NCBI RefSeq assembly: GCF_013185915.1
Contig: NZ_JAAZUH010000001.1
Location: 1,860,001 to 1,924,000 of the forward strand
Direction of reading: 5' to 3'
DNA: 64,000 bases
From: Stenotrophomonas bentonitica
GTDB taxonomy: Bacteria > Pseudomonadota > Gammaproteobacteria > Xanthomonadales > Xanthomonadaceae
Shown: in pieces, positions 30,943 through 42,427 of the stretch
How positions within the stretch are numbered: the first letter of the stretch is position 1
How the letters are laid out: each line of letters begins with the position of its first letter
Made by a program: the position numbers and the translations under genes
Notes under the pieces: generated by a model
What the model saw: only the letters and a program-made list of their open reading frames with translations
Database searches by the model: none
What the model was told of the DNA's origin: nothing

Positions 30943-31590
30943 TCAGCCGGCCTTGCCGGCGAGCAGTTGCTGCAGTTCGTCGAGCGACTCGTCCAGATCC
31001 TGCCAGCGACGGTCGAGCTTCTTTTCCTTGGTGTCGCTGGCTTCGATCAGCAGCGCCACCTGTTTCATCATCAGCTTGCCGGCACCGCACTCCCAGCGCG
31101 GACCGCTGTAGCGTTCGCCGTCGACCTGGAACGACAGCACTTCGCCGTCGGTGATCGGCGCCTTGCGTTCGGCCGGAACGCCTGCGTCCAGTGCGCTGCG
31201 CCAGCTGCGCACCAGGCGCTGGGCCAGGGCGGCGGGGATGGCGACCTGGTACTGGTCCGGCTCCTGGTCCACGCGCAGCTCAACGCCACCACCGCGTGCA
31301 CTGTTGTTCCAGGTGTACACGCGCTTGTCGGCCTTGCTGAAGCGCAGCGTCCACGCCTGGTCCTGGGTGCCGGGCAGCAGCGCCACGCCGGTTTCCACCC
31401 CGCCCTTGGGCAGGGTGACCAGCGACAGCATCGGCTGCGCCTTGCCCACGAACAGGGTTTCCACCGCCTGGCCGTAGTTGCCCACCGCCGGCGGCCAACC
31501 GCGCCCCAGCTCGGTGGTGCAGGCCGCATGGGCGGCCGGCACGAAGGCCAGGGCCATCACCAGGGCGTAGAGCTGGGCTCTGCCCCTCAC
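30943..31590 (-). CDS. Exported hypothetical protein between aceF and lpdA
   Basis: 215 residues. A signal peptide (MRGRAQLYALVMALAFVPAA, cleavage after AHA near residue 22) precedes a periplasmic domain with Cys23 and Cys171 that could pair. The C-terminal 45 residues are a charged helix (SDTKEKKLDRRWQDLDESL). No family recognised. The best start is the GTG at 31590, which overlaps the aceF stop as GTGA; an internal ATG would remove the positively charged n-region. The first eight codons are read from a decayed SMAG repeat. It is cotranscribed with E2 and E3, yet its product leaves the cytoplasm, so a direct role in the complex is unlikely. Confidence 0.75.
   Translation of the reverse strand: MRGRAQLYALVMALAFVPAAHAACTTELGRGWPPAVGNYGQAVETLFVGKAQPMLSLVTLPKGGVETGVALLPGTQDQAWTLRFSKADKRVYTWNNSARGGGVELRVDQEPDQYQVAIPAALAQRLVRSWRSALDAGVPAERKAPITDGEVLSFQVDGERYSGPRWECGAGKLMMKQVALLIEASDTKEKKLDRRWQDLDESLDELQQLLAGKAG
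31567..31589 (+). repeat. Decayed SMAG-type repeat embedded in coding sequence
   Basis: 20 of 23 positions match the copies at 2482-2542, including GTAGAGC, the loop TCT and GCCCC. Two of the three mismatches fall in the terminal TCA, which is the aceF stop codon on the minus strand. The substitutions break pairing, so the hairpin is decayed. The stretch provides both the aceF stop and the start of the next gene. Confidence 0.65.
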
Positions 31591-33302
31591 AGCAGCACGC
31601 GCCGCATGTCGGCCAGCACCTGCGACAGGTAGGTGGTGAAGCGCGCAGCCAGCGCACCGTCGATGACGCGGTGGTCGTAGCTCAGCGACAGCGGCAGCAT
31701 CAGCTTCGGGGCGAATTCCTTGCCGTTCCACACCGGCTGGATCGAGGACTTGGACACGCCCAGGATGGCCACTTCCGGCGCATTGACGATCGGGGTGAAC
31801 GCCGTGCCGCCGATGCCGCCCAGCGAGCTGATCGAGAAGCAGCCACCGCTCATGTCGGCCGGGCCCAGCTTGCCGTCGCGCGCCTTTTTGGCCAGCTCGC
31901 CGGTTTCCTGCGCGATCTGCACCACGCCCTTCTTGTCGACGTCGCGGATCACCGGAACGACCAGGCCGTTCGGGGTGTCGGCGGCGAAGCCGATGTTGAA
32001 GTACTTCTTCAGGGTCAGGTTCTCACCGGCCGCATCCAGCGACGCGTTGAATTCCGGGAACTGCTTGAGCGCCGCGGCGCTGGCCTTGATCAGGAAGGCG
32101 AGCATGGTCAGCTTGATGCCGGCCTTCTCGTTTTCCTTGTTCAGCGCCACGCGCAGGCCTTCCAGGTCGGTGATGTCGGCCTGTTCGAACTGGGTGACGT
32201 GCGGAATCATCGCCCAGTTGCGCGCCAGGTTGGCACCGGAGATCTTCTTGATGCGCGACAGCGGCTGGGTTTCAACCTCGCCGAACTTGCTGAAGTCGAC
32301 CTTCGGCCACGGCAGCAGGTTGAGCCCGCCGCCCGCAGCGACGGTGCCACCGCCCACGGCAGCGCCGCCGGTCAGGGCCGACTTGACGAACTTCTGCACG
32401 TCGCCCTTGGTGATGCGGCCGCCCTTCTCGGTACCGGTGAGCTGGTTGAGGTCCACGCCCAGCTCGCGGGCGAACACGCGCACCGCCGGAGAGGCATACG
32501 GCACCTTGGCCGGCAGCACGCTGTCGGCGTTGAACTGCACCGGCGGGCTGCTCGGGTTGCCGGCCGAGGGGGCGCTGGCGATTTCGCGGGCGGCCAGCTT
32601 GTCCGGCTGGGCCGGCACGGCGACCGGTTCCACCTTGGTGCCGGTTTCGGCGGCGGCCGGAGCCGCAGCAGCGGCGGCCTTGGTCGGGGCCGGTGCGGCA
32701 GCGCCGTCGGCTTCGATGATCGCCACGACCTTGCCCTGCGACAGGGTGTCGCCGATCTTGACCTTGATTTCCTTGACCACGCCGGCGACCGACGAGGGCA
32801 CTTCCATCGTGGCCTTGTCCGATTCCAGCGTGACCAGGCCCTGGTCCTTCTTGACCGTGTCGCCCACGGCGACCAGCACTTCGATCACCGGAATGTCGGT
32901 GTAATCGCCGATGTCGGGGACGGTTGCTTCGACCGTGCCACCGGCGGCAGCCGGCGCAGCGGCCGGTGCGCTCTGGGTGGCCGGGGCCGGCGCGGCGGCC
33001 GCAGCGGCCTTGGCGGGAGCCGGAGGCGGGGCAGCAGCCGGTGCCGGTGCTGCAGCGGCGTCGGCCACTTCGATCAGCGCCACGACCTTGCCCTCGGACA
33101 GGTTGTCGCCGACCTTGACCTTGATTTCCTTGACCACGCCGGCAACCGAGGACGGCACTTCCATCGTGGCCTTGTCCGACTCCAGCGTGACCAGGCCCTG
33201 GTCCTTCTTGACGGTGTCACCAACGGCGACCAGCACCTCGATTACCGGGATATCGCTGTAGTCACCGATATCGGGGACAAGTGCTTCCTTGATTTCGGCC
33301 AT
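31587..33302 (-). CDS. aceF: Dihydrolipoyllysine acetyltransferase (pyruvate dehydrogenase E2)
   Basis: 571 residues: two lipoyl domains (about 2-79, Lys44; about 123-200, Lys163), each followed by an Ala/Pro-rich flexible linker; a peripheral subunit-binding domain (VRVFARELGVDLNQLTGT); and the acyltransferase core with the active-site SYDHRVIDG near the C-terminus. It transfers acetyl from lipoamide to CoA. The two lipoyl domains are nearly identical, a recent internal duplication. The ATG at 33302 has GGAG upstream. The frame continues upstream but is not homologous. Confidence 0.96.
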   Translation of the reverse strand: MAEIKEALVPDIGDYSDIPVIEVLVAVGDTVKKDQGLVTLESDKATMEVPSSVAGVVKEIKVKVGDNLSEGKVVALIEVADAAAAPAPAAAPPPAPAKAAAAAAPAPATQSAPAAAPAAAGGTVEATVPDIGDYTDIPVIEVLVAVGDTVKKDQGLVTLESDKATMEVPSSVAGVVKEIKVKIGDTLSQGKVVAIIEADGAAAPAPTKAAAAAAPAAAETGTKVEPVAVPAQPDKLAAREIASAPSAGNPSSPPVQFNADSVLPAKVPYASPAVRVFARELGVDLNQLTGTEKGGRITKGDVQKFVKSALTGGAAVGGGTVAAGGGLNLLPWPKVDFSKFGEVETQPLSRIKKISGANLARNWAMIPHVTQFEQADITDLEGLRVALNKENEKAGIKLTMLAFLIKASAAALKQFPEFNASLDAAGENLTLKKYFNIGFAADTPNGLVVPVIRDVDKKGVVQIAQETGELAKKARDGKLGPADMSGGCFSISSLGGIGGTAFTPIVNAPEVAILGVSKSSIQPVWNGKEFAPKLMLPLSLSYDHRVIDGALAARFTTYLSQVLADMRRVLL

Positions 33303-33458
33303 GGGGATAACTCCGGCAATCTGGTGTAGGGAATCGCCTATTGTGAGGGCAGGAGGCGCCAGCGCCAACCGGCTTGGGCAACTTTCACCACCCCCGCTCC
33401 GGGACAGCCTGTTGCAGCCGCTTCCAGTCGGTACCGTATTGTCCCGCGGCTGTTCCGC

Positions 33459-33983
33459 TCAATGGGCCAGGACATCGGCCAGCGGTTGCCATGCCGCCTG
33501 CAGCCTGCCCAGCGGCCAACCGGCATTGGCCGGACTGGTCGAGGGCAACGACCACACCGGCAGCGCAGCTGCACGCGGGTCCAGCTGCGGTTGCACCCAG
33601 CGCACGAAGGAACGGTGTGCGGTGCCGCCATTGCAGGCAATCGCCGCCAGCCGTGGCAGGCCGGCGATCAGCGCTGGCAGCGGATTGGGGACCTCGCTGC
33701 CGCGCACGATCGCCGTGTCCAGGCTGCCCGCGCGCTCGCACTGGCCGATCACATCCCACAAACCGACGCCCGCCGACTGCAGCGCGCGCAGCCGCTCGCG
33801 GTACGGCGTGGTGGCATCGATGCCGGTGAGTGCCGCCATCAACGGCCAGAACCGATTGCGTGGGTGCGCGTAGTACTGCGCCGCCTGCAGCGACGCAACA
33901 CCCGGCATGGACCCCAGCACCAGCACGCGACAATCGGTCGCGACCTGCGCAGGCAATCCGATGCAGTGCATGTAATTCGTCAC
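33459..33983 (-). CDS. DNA-deoxyinosine glycosylase (UDG family 6)
   Basis: 174 residues of the uracil-DNA glycosylase superfamily. The first motif VLGSMPG, the YYAHPRNRFWPLM segment and the late motif PSTSPANAG are those of the hypoxanthine-DNA glycosylase group, which removes deaminated adenine. The start is set at GTG 33983 because GGAG lies 5 nt upstream; an ATG four codons in is the alternative. It is separated from aceF by 156 nt in which I see no clear element. With udgX at 1058 this is the second unusual UDG-superfamily protein here. Confidence 0.85.
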   Translation of the reverse strand: MTNYMHCIGLPAQVATDCRVLVLGSMPGVASLQAAQYYAHPRNRFWPLMAALTGIDATTPYRERLRALQSAGVGLWDVIGQCERAGSLDTAIVRGSEVPNPLPALIAGLPRLAAIACNGGTAHRSFVRWVQPQLDPRAAALPVWSLPSTSPANAGWPLGRLQAAWQPLADVLAH

Positions 33984-34174
33984 AGTGTCTCCAGATCGAT
34001 GAATGTTGCAGCGTGCTTGAACGTGCGACAACACAGGCTTTTCGCGCTGCACGCTGAACAGGACAAACTAAATTTTAACGTGCGTCGGATTCGATTCATG
34101 TTGCGGGGACTACGTTTGCCTCGCCCCAACGCATCGGGGCCCAGAACAAAAAAATACCCTGAGGAGATTCCCCC

Positions 34175-34807
34175 ATGCGCTCCATCCGCACCCTGACCCT
34201 GGCTACCCTGACTGCCCTTGCCTTCGCACCTGCCGCGTTCGCGCAGGACACCGCTACCGACACTGCCTCGGGCAAGCATTTCGCCGTTGTCGGCGGCGTG
34301 GCGCTGCTGCAGCCGAAGAACGATCCGCTGGAAGGCATCAACAAGGTCGACGGTGGCCCGGCACCGACCCTGAGCTTCAGCTACTACATCAACGACAACT
34401 GGGCCGTGGAGCTGTGGGGCGCGGCCGACAAGTTCGACCACCGCGTGCGTGGCGCCAACAATGCCAAGCTGGGTACCGTTGAACAGCAGCCGATCGCACT
34501 GAGCGGCCAGTACCACTTCGGCCAGGCCGACAACGTGTTCCGTCCGTTCGTGGGCGTGGGCTACTACGAGTCGAACTTCAGCAACGAGAAGCTGGCCAGC
34601 GACGTCGGCCACATCGGCCTGGAAACCGCCAAGGGCGCCATCGGCACCGTCGGCGTGGACATGAACATCAACAGTACCTGGTTCGCCCGTGCCGATGCCC
34701 GTTACATGCATTCGCGCCCGGAGCTGACCGTGAACGGCAACGGCACCGGCGACGAAGCCAAGCTGGATCCGTGGACCGTGGGCTTTGGTATCGGCGCGCG
34801 CTTCTAA
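34175..34807 (+). CDS. ompW: OmpW family outer-membrane protein
   Basis: 210 residues: signal peptide (1-23, ...FAPAAFA), then an eight-stranded barrel with the OmpW pattern (SYYINDNWAVELWGAADKFDH) and C-terminal Phe in GIGARF. OmpW proteins form narrow hydrophobic channels and respond to stress and oxygen or metal status. The 191-nt upstream gap is AT-richer than its surroundings (AAACTAAATTTTAAC) and should hold the promoter. AGGAG lies before the ATG. The gene ends at a UUCG-capped terminator. Confidence 0.92.
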   Translation: MRSIRTLTLATLTALAFAPAAFAQDTATDTASGKHFAVVGGVALLQPKNDPLEGINKVDGGPAPTLSFSYYINDNWAVELWGAADKFDHRVRGANNAKLGTVEQQPIALSGQYHFGQADNVFRPFVGVGYYESNFSNEKLASDVGHIGLETAKGAIGTVGVDMNINSTWFARADARYMHSRPELTVNGNGTGDEAKLDPWTVGFGIGARF

Positions 34808-34829
34808 GCGGCACCGCAACACCCCCCTG

Positions 34830-34855
34830 CAACGGGCCCCTTCGGGGGCCCGTTG
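34830..34855 (+). terminator. Terminator of ompW
   Basis: A perfect 11-bp stem (CAACGGGCCCC / GGGGCCCGTTG) closed by a TTCG tetraloop, followed by a short T-rich stretch (TCGTTTCT). Confidence 0.8.
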
Positions 34856-34934
34856 TCGTTTCTGGCCCGGGTCGTTTCATCCGACCTTGTCGCCTGCGTC
34901 TCGATATTCGGCAGACGCACGGCGGGAAGGGACG

Positions 34935-38014
<3,080 letters not shown>

Positions 38015-38022
38015 CCGCGGCC

Positions 38023-38045
38023 AGCCACGCAGGGCGTGGCTCTAC
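38023..38045 (-). repeat. SMAG-type repeat, left flank of metQ
   Basis: Read on the minus strand: GTAG, then an 8-bp hairpin (AGCCACGC / GCGTGGCT, loop CCT). It is the exact reverse complement of the copy at 38899-38921. It lies between the convergent glpK and metQ stops. Confidence 0.88.
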
Positions 38046-38048
38046 CGG

Positions 38049-38843
38049 TCAGAACGCCGGCAGCACCGCGCCTTTGTATTTTTCCGCGATGACGGCTTTC
38101 ACCTCGGGGCTGGTCAGGGCCTTGGCCAGCTGCTGGACGCGCGGGTCGTCCTTGTTATCCGGGCGCGCGACCAGGAAGTTCACGTACGGCGAATCCTTGC
38201 TTTCGATCGCCAGCGCGTCCTGGGTCGGGTTGAGCCCGGCGTCGAGCGCGTAATTGGTGTTGATCAGGGCCAGGTCGACCTGGTCGAGCACGCGCGGCAG
38301 CATGGCCGAATCCAGCTCACGGAACTTGAGCTGCTTGGGGTTGGCGATGATGTCGCGCTGGGTCGCCAGTGCGTTGCCGGGGTCCTTCAGCGTGATCACG
38401 CCGGCCTTGTGCAGCAGGATCAGCGCGCGGCTGTTGTTGCTCGGGTCGTTGGGAATCACGACGTCGGCGCCGACCGGCAGGTCGGCCAGCGACTTGAAGC
38501 GGCGCGAATAGGCGCCGAACGGTTCGATATGCACGCCGATGACCTTGGTCAGGTCGGTCTTGCGGTCGCGGTTGTAGGCATCCAGGTAGGGTTCGGTCTG
38601 GAAGTAGTTCACGTCCACCTGCTTCTGCACCAGCTGGTCGTTGGGCTGCACGTAGTCGTTGAAGACCTTGACGTCCAGCTCCAGGCCTTCCTTCTGCAGG
38701 ATCGGCTTGACCACCGCCAGGATCTCGGCGTGCGGCACGGCCGTGGCGGCAACCACCAGCTTGCTGGAGTCGGCAGCGGGCTTGCCGCAGGCGGCCAAAG
38801 CCAGCGAAGCGGCCAGCAATGGGAGCAACAGGTACTTTTTCAT
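38049..38843 (-). CDS. metQ: MetQ/NlpA-family methionine-binding lipoprotein
   Basis: 264 residues. The lipobox LALAAC (lipidated Cys near residue 19) follows a KKYLLLPLL signal, then an NlpA-type substrate-binding domain (TAVPHAEILAVVKPIL, VNYFQTEPYL). Family members deliver D/L-methionine to the MetNI importer. No metN or metI is adjacent, so it is a solitary binding protein that must share a transporter encoded elsewhere. The ATG at 38843 gives the Lys-rich start; the ribosome site is weak. The gene is bracketed by identical inverted SMAG repeats. Confidence 0.9.
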   Translation of the reverse strand: MKKYLLLPLLAASLALAACGKPAADSSKLVVAATAVPHAEILAVVKPILQKEGLELDVKVFNDYVQPNDQLVQKQVDVNYFQTEPYLDAYNRDRKTDLTKVIGVHIEPFGAYSRRFKSLADLPVGADVVIPNDPSNNSRALILLHKAGVITLKDPGNALATQRDIIANPKQLKFRELDSAMLPRVLDQVDLALINTNYALDAGLNPTQDALAIESKDSPYVNFLVARPDNKDDPRVQQLAKALTSPEVKAVIAEKYKGAVLPAF

Positions 38844-38898
38844 GGCGGTCGAATCCGGGGGGATGCAGTAGCCCCCAACCATACCGCAGCCGCACGGG

Positions 38899-38921
38899 GT
38901 AGAGCCACGCCCTGCGTGGCT
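38899..38921 (+). repeat. SMAG-type repeat, right flank of metQ
   Basis: GTAG plus an 8-bp hairpin (AGCCACGC / GCGTGGCT, loop CCT). It lies in the 84-nt gap between the WYL regulator stop and the metQ start, so it could separate the two same-strand genes into different transcripts. Confidence 0.88.
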
Positions 38922-38927
38922 GAAGCC

Positions 38928-39893
38928 TCACCGGTAATTCGTAAGCGCCAGCTCCAGCAGCGCCTTGGCCTGCTCGCGCAGCATGGCCGGCTCGATGATT
39001 TCCGCGTCCGACCCATAGTGCAGCACGTCCATCAGCAGCTCGCGCGAGACGCTGTAAGGCACCTTGAGCTCGTAGCGGCCATCGGCCAGGAAGCGCCCCT
39101 GCTGCTTCGAATGCCAATGCTCGTCGGCCACCCAGCGCGCGGCCTTGGCGCTGAACACGATGGTGGCCCAGCCCTTGGGCGGGCCCGAGAAGATCCCGTA
39201 ACTGGCCCCGAGCTGCTCGTCCAGCTCGCTGTCATCGACGTCGCGGGCGCTGGTGTCGACCACGCGCGCCTTGTAGATGCGGTCCACCGCAAAGCTGCGC
39301 AGGCCTTCGCGGCCGTGGTCCCAGGCGTCCAGGTACCAGTTGTCGCGGTAGTGGGTCATGCGCTGCGGCGAGACCGTGCGCTTGGTCGCCTCGTCGGTGG
39401 AGCGCGCCCGGTACTCGAACGCCAGCTGCTTGCGCTCCAGCACCGCCGAGGCCACCGCACGGAAGCTGGCTTCGTCGAACTTGCGGCCGCGGTGCGGAAT
39501 GACCCGGACCCGATCCACTGGCCAGCTGGACACGCCGGCCTGCGCGGCCAGCAGGCCCTCGATGCGCTGCTGCAGCGGTGCCAGCACCGACGACAGCACG
39601 CCGCCGCCGGTGCGCGCCAGCAGGTGCTGGGAGGCCAGCAACGCGTGCAGCTCTTCGGAGCTGAGCCACAACCCGGGCAGCTCGAAGCGGGCGCTCTCGT
39701 CGTCCTGGTAGCGGAAACCGGCTTCGCCATCGCCCTCGACCGGGGCCATCAGCGCGTCGCGCAGGAAAGCCAGGTCGCGGTAGACGGTGGCGCGTGAACA
39801 TGCCAGCTTTTCCTGCAGGGTCGCCACCGTGACCGGATAGCGGGCGGACTTCAGCAGACGATGCAGGGCGTTGATGCGTTCATATCGGTCCAT
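38928..39893 (-). CDS. WYL-domain transcriptional regulator (YafY-like)
   Basis: 321 residues: an N-terminal winged helix-turn-helix (about 5-60, VATLQEKLACSRATVYRDLAFL), a central WYL domain (about 140-215, containing WYLDAWDHGREGLRSFAVDRI) and a C-terminal WCX extension. WYL proteins sense ligands, often nucleic acids or nucleotides, and regulate DNA-damage, defence or metabolic genes. No defence genes are adjacent. It could control the divergent lipoprotein gene at 39988 or itself. Confidence 0.88.
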   Translation of the reverse strand: MDRYERINALHRLLKSARYPVTVATLQEKLACSRATVYRDLAFLRDALMAPVEGDGEAGFRYQDDESARFELPGLWLSSEELHALLASQHLLARTGGGVLSSVLAPLQQRIEGLLAAQAGVSSWPVDRVRVIPHRGRKFDEASFRAVASAVLERKQLAFEYRARSTDEATKRTVSPQRMTHYRDNWYLDAWDHGREGLRSFAVDRIYKARVVDTSARDVDDSELDEQLGASYGIFSGPPKGWATIVFSAKAARWVADEHWHSKQQGRFLADGRYELKVPYSVSRELLMDVLHYGSDAEIIEPAMLREQAKALLELALTNYR

Positions 39894-39987
39894 GACCCGA
39901 TTATGTCCGAGTCGCCGCCGTTGTGGCGGCCCCGGTCCGAACTTCCGCTATCGTGAACCCCCTCGCCCACCGTCCCCACCCTTGACC

Positions 39988-40602
39988 ATGCGCCTGCTGC
40001 CCGCTGCTGCCGTGCTGTCCCTGCTGCTCTCTGCCTGCGGACAGTCGCCCACGCCCACTGCCCCGGCCCCCACCGCTGCGCCGTCGGTGCCGGCGGCCAC
40101 CGACCCGGCCCAGGCGGTGCTGGCCGCGAGCCAGCGGTTCGGCCAGCTGCGCAGCTTCCACGCCACCCTGCACATGCAGGGGCCCCGCACGCTGGAGGCG
40201 ACGATGGACTTCGTGGCCCCGGACCGTTACCGGCTGCAGACCGACGAAGGTGTGCAGACGATCATCGGCGACACCTTCTTCCTGCAGCGCGCCGGCGAAC
40301 TCCGCCAGGTGCCGGTGCCGCCGGGTCTGCTGGCGCAATGGCGCAGCCCGCTGCCGGCCGATGCGGTGGCTGCCGACCTGGCCGTCGAGGACCTGGGCGA
40401 TGACCGCGTCGGCGGCGAGACCGCACGCCGCTACCGCGTGCGCCACGCCCGTGCCGCGCCCGATGGCCTGCTGTACTGGATCGGCGCACAGGGCCTGCCG
40501 CTGCGGATCGAGCGGCAAGGCGAGACCCAGGGCCAGGCATTCAAGGCCACCGTGGATTACAGCCGCTTCAATGACGACACGCTGCGCATCGACCTCCCCT
40601 GA
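39988..40602 (+). CDS. Lipoprotein with LolA/LppX-like domain
   Basis: 204 residues. The signal and lipobox LSLLLSAC place a lipidated Cys at about residue 17. A Pro/Ala/Thr-rich linker (20-45) follows, then a single alpha/beta domain (50-204; FHATLHMQGPRTLEATMDFVAPDRYRL... style strands) typical of LolA/LolB/LppX half-barrels that carry lipids. The exact ligand is unknown. It is divergent from the WYL regulator, 94 nt away. Confidence 0.7.
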   Translation: MRLLPAAAVLSLLLSACGQSPTPTAPAPTAAPSVPAATDPAQAVLAASQRFGQLRSFHATLHMQGPRTLEATMDFVAPDRYRLQTDEGVQTIIGDTFFLQRAGELRQVPVPPGLLAQWRSPLPADAVAADLAVEDLGDDRVGGETARRYRVRHARAAPDGLLYWIGAQGLPLRIERQGETQGQAFKATVDYSRFNDDTLRIDLP

Positions 40603-40717
40603 ACAGGCGAAAAGTCCGAACGTCGCCTAAAGCACGGGCCTGGAAAGGAAAAACCGCGTGAAGGCATCAAGTATCATCACGCGTTGCTCCTTCCCCGCCT
40701 GATCCGGAGAACCGTTG

Positions 40718-41497
40718 ATGTCTTTGCGCGTGACGTTGTTTGCTTCCCTGCTGCTCAGTGCCCCCGCGGCCTTCGCGCAGGACACCACCGACCTGGCCGC
40801 GATGACCTCGCCCTGGAGCGGAAGCGGCGGCGAACTCGGCTTCGCCTCGGCACGCGGCAACAGCAACACCGAAAGCGCCAACGGCCGCCTGCGCCTGCGC
40901 TACACCGATGACGACTGGGTGCACAGCATGGACCTGTTCGGCCTGCGTTCGCGTTCGGAATACACCGAAACCAACGATGTGGACGGCACCGTCACCAAGC
41001 GCAGCAATACCACCGCCAACCGTTACACCGGCAGCGCCGGCAGCGCGCTGCAGCTGGGTGAACACCGCCAGATCACTGCCACGGTGCGTTACGAGCGCGA
41101 TGATTTCGCCACCTACGACCGCCAGAGCTCGTTCGGTCTGGGTTACGGCACCCGGCTGATGGACCGCGACCGCTTCTACATGGACGCGCAGATCGGCCCC
41201 GGTGTGCGCCGCACCCACAACACCGAGAACGATGAGACCCGTACCGGCCTGATCGGCCGCGGACTGTTCGACGTGAAGTACTCGCTGACCCCCAACACCG
41301 ACCTGATCAACACCCTGCTGGTCGAGTCGGGCTCGTACAACACCTTCGGCCAGAACGACTTCGGCGTGTCGGTAAGCATGAACGAGCACCTGGCGCTCAA
41401 GGCCGCCTGGCAGGCCCGTTACAACAGCGACGTCGCCGAAGACAAGCGCAAGACCGACACGCTCACCACGATGAACGTGGTCTACAAGTTCAAGTAA
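40718..41497 (+). CDS. DUF481 (YdiY-like) outer-membrane protein
   Basis: 259 residues: signal peptide ending ...SAPAAFA (about 20), then repeating strands typical of DUF481 barrels (GELGFASARGNSNTESANGR) and a C-terminal VVYKFK. The family is salt- or acid-responsive in enterobacteria; the function is not established. GGAGA precedes the ATG at 40718. The stop is 4 nt from the convergent hemC stop, with no terminator between, so the 3' ends must overlap. Confidence 0.85.
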   Translation: MSLRVTLFASLLLSAPAAFAQDTTDLAAMTSPWSGSGGELGFASARGNSNTESANGRLRLRYTDDDWVHSMDLFGLRSRSEYTETNDVDGTVTKRSNTTANRYTGSAGSALQLGEHRQITATVRYERDDFATYDRQSSFGLGYGTRLMDRDRFYMDAQIGPGVRRTHNTENDETRTGLIGRGLFDVKYSLTPNTDLINTLLVESGSYNTFGQNDFGVSVSMNEHLALKAAWQARYNSDVAEDKRKTDTLTTMNVVYKFK

Positions 41498-41501
41498 GGC
41501 G

Positions 41502-42413
41502 TCAGCCGGCGAGCAGGTCGCCGGCGCCCCCATCCAGCAACCCCTGCGCCACGGCCTTGCCGAGCGCATCCGGGTTGCCAGCCGGGCCGCGCGCTTCCGC
41601 GCGGACCAGGCGGCCATCGGCGACCCCGCCGACCAGGCCCTGCAGGAACAGGTTCTCCCCTTCCCACTGCGCGTAACCGGCGACCGGCACATGGCAGCTG
41701 CCGTGCAGTGCGCGGTTCATCGCGCGCTCGGCTTCCACGCAGGCGCGCGTGCGCGCATCGTCCAGCGCTGCGAACAGGGCCATGACCCTGGCATCGTCGC
41801 CGTTGCATTCCACGGTGACCGCGCCCTGCGCCGGTGCCGGCAACCACTCGGGTGCGTTGAGCCGCGCCACGATCCGGTGGCCCAACCCCAGTCGCTCCAG
41901 GCCGGCCACGGCCAGCACGATGGCGTCGTAGCCGCCGTTGTCCAGCTTGGCCAGGCGCGTGTTGACGTTGCCGCGCAGGTCCTGCAGCTCCAGGTCCGGG
42001 CGCAGCGCGCGCAGCTGGGCCTGGCGGCGCAGCGAGGAGGTGCCCACCCGCGCGCCGATCGGCAGCGCATCGAGCGAGGCGTAGAGATTGGAAATGAAAC
42101 CGTCGGCAGGATCATGCCGGGCCAGCATCGCCGGCAACGCGAACGGCGCATCCAGCTCCATCGGGACGTCCTTGAGCGAATGCACCGCGCAGTCCGCTTC
42201 GCCACGCAGCATGGCCAGCTCCAGTTCCTTGAGGAACAGGCCCTTGCCACCAATGGCCGCCAGCGAACGATCCAGCACTTCATCGCCCCGCGTGCTCATC
42301 GGCACCAGCACCACCTCCAACCCGGGATGGACCTGGCGCAGGCGGTCGGCAACGTGTTCGCTCTGCCAGAGGGCAAGCGGGCTCTTTCGGGTGGCGATGC
42401 GCAGGGTATCCAT
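41502..42413 (-). CDS. hemC: Porphobilinogen deaminase (hydroxymethylbilane synthase)
   Basis: 303 residues. It polymerises four porphobilinogens to hydroxymethylbilane in heme synthesis. The start [18 protein letters not shown] and the loop [12 protein letters not shown] are diagnostic; the dipyrromethane cofactor Cys lies in [13 protein letters not shown]. It starts 14 nt after the algR-like gene, on the same strand, as in Pseudomonas where algR precedes hemC. hemD is not next to it. Confidence 0.96.
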   Translation of the reverse strand: MDTLRIATRKSPLALWQSEHVADRLRQVHPGLEVVLVPMSTRGDEVLDRSLAAIGGKGLFLKELELAMLRGEADCAVHSLKDVPMELDAPFALPAMLARHDPADGFISNLYASLDALPIGARVGTSSLRRQAQLRALRPDLELQDLRGNVNTRLAKLDNGGYDAIVLAVAGLERLGLGHRIVARLNAPEWLPAPAQGAVTVECNGDDARVMALFAALDDARTRACVEAERAMNRALHGSCHVPVAGYAQWEGENLFLQGLVGGVADGRLVRAEARGPAGNPDALGKAVAQGLLDGGAGDLLAG

Positions 42414-42427
42414 GCGGGCATTATCGC

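Noticed and set aside
30926..31090. Upstream extension of LpdA
   Set aside because: The lipoyl domain starts directly at MAAIEIKVPD behind AGGAG; the open sequence upstream overlaps the preceding gene.
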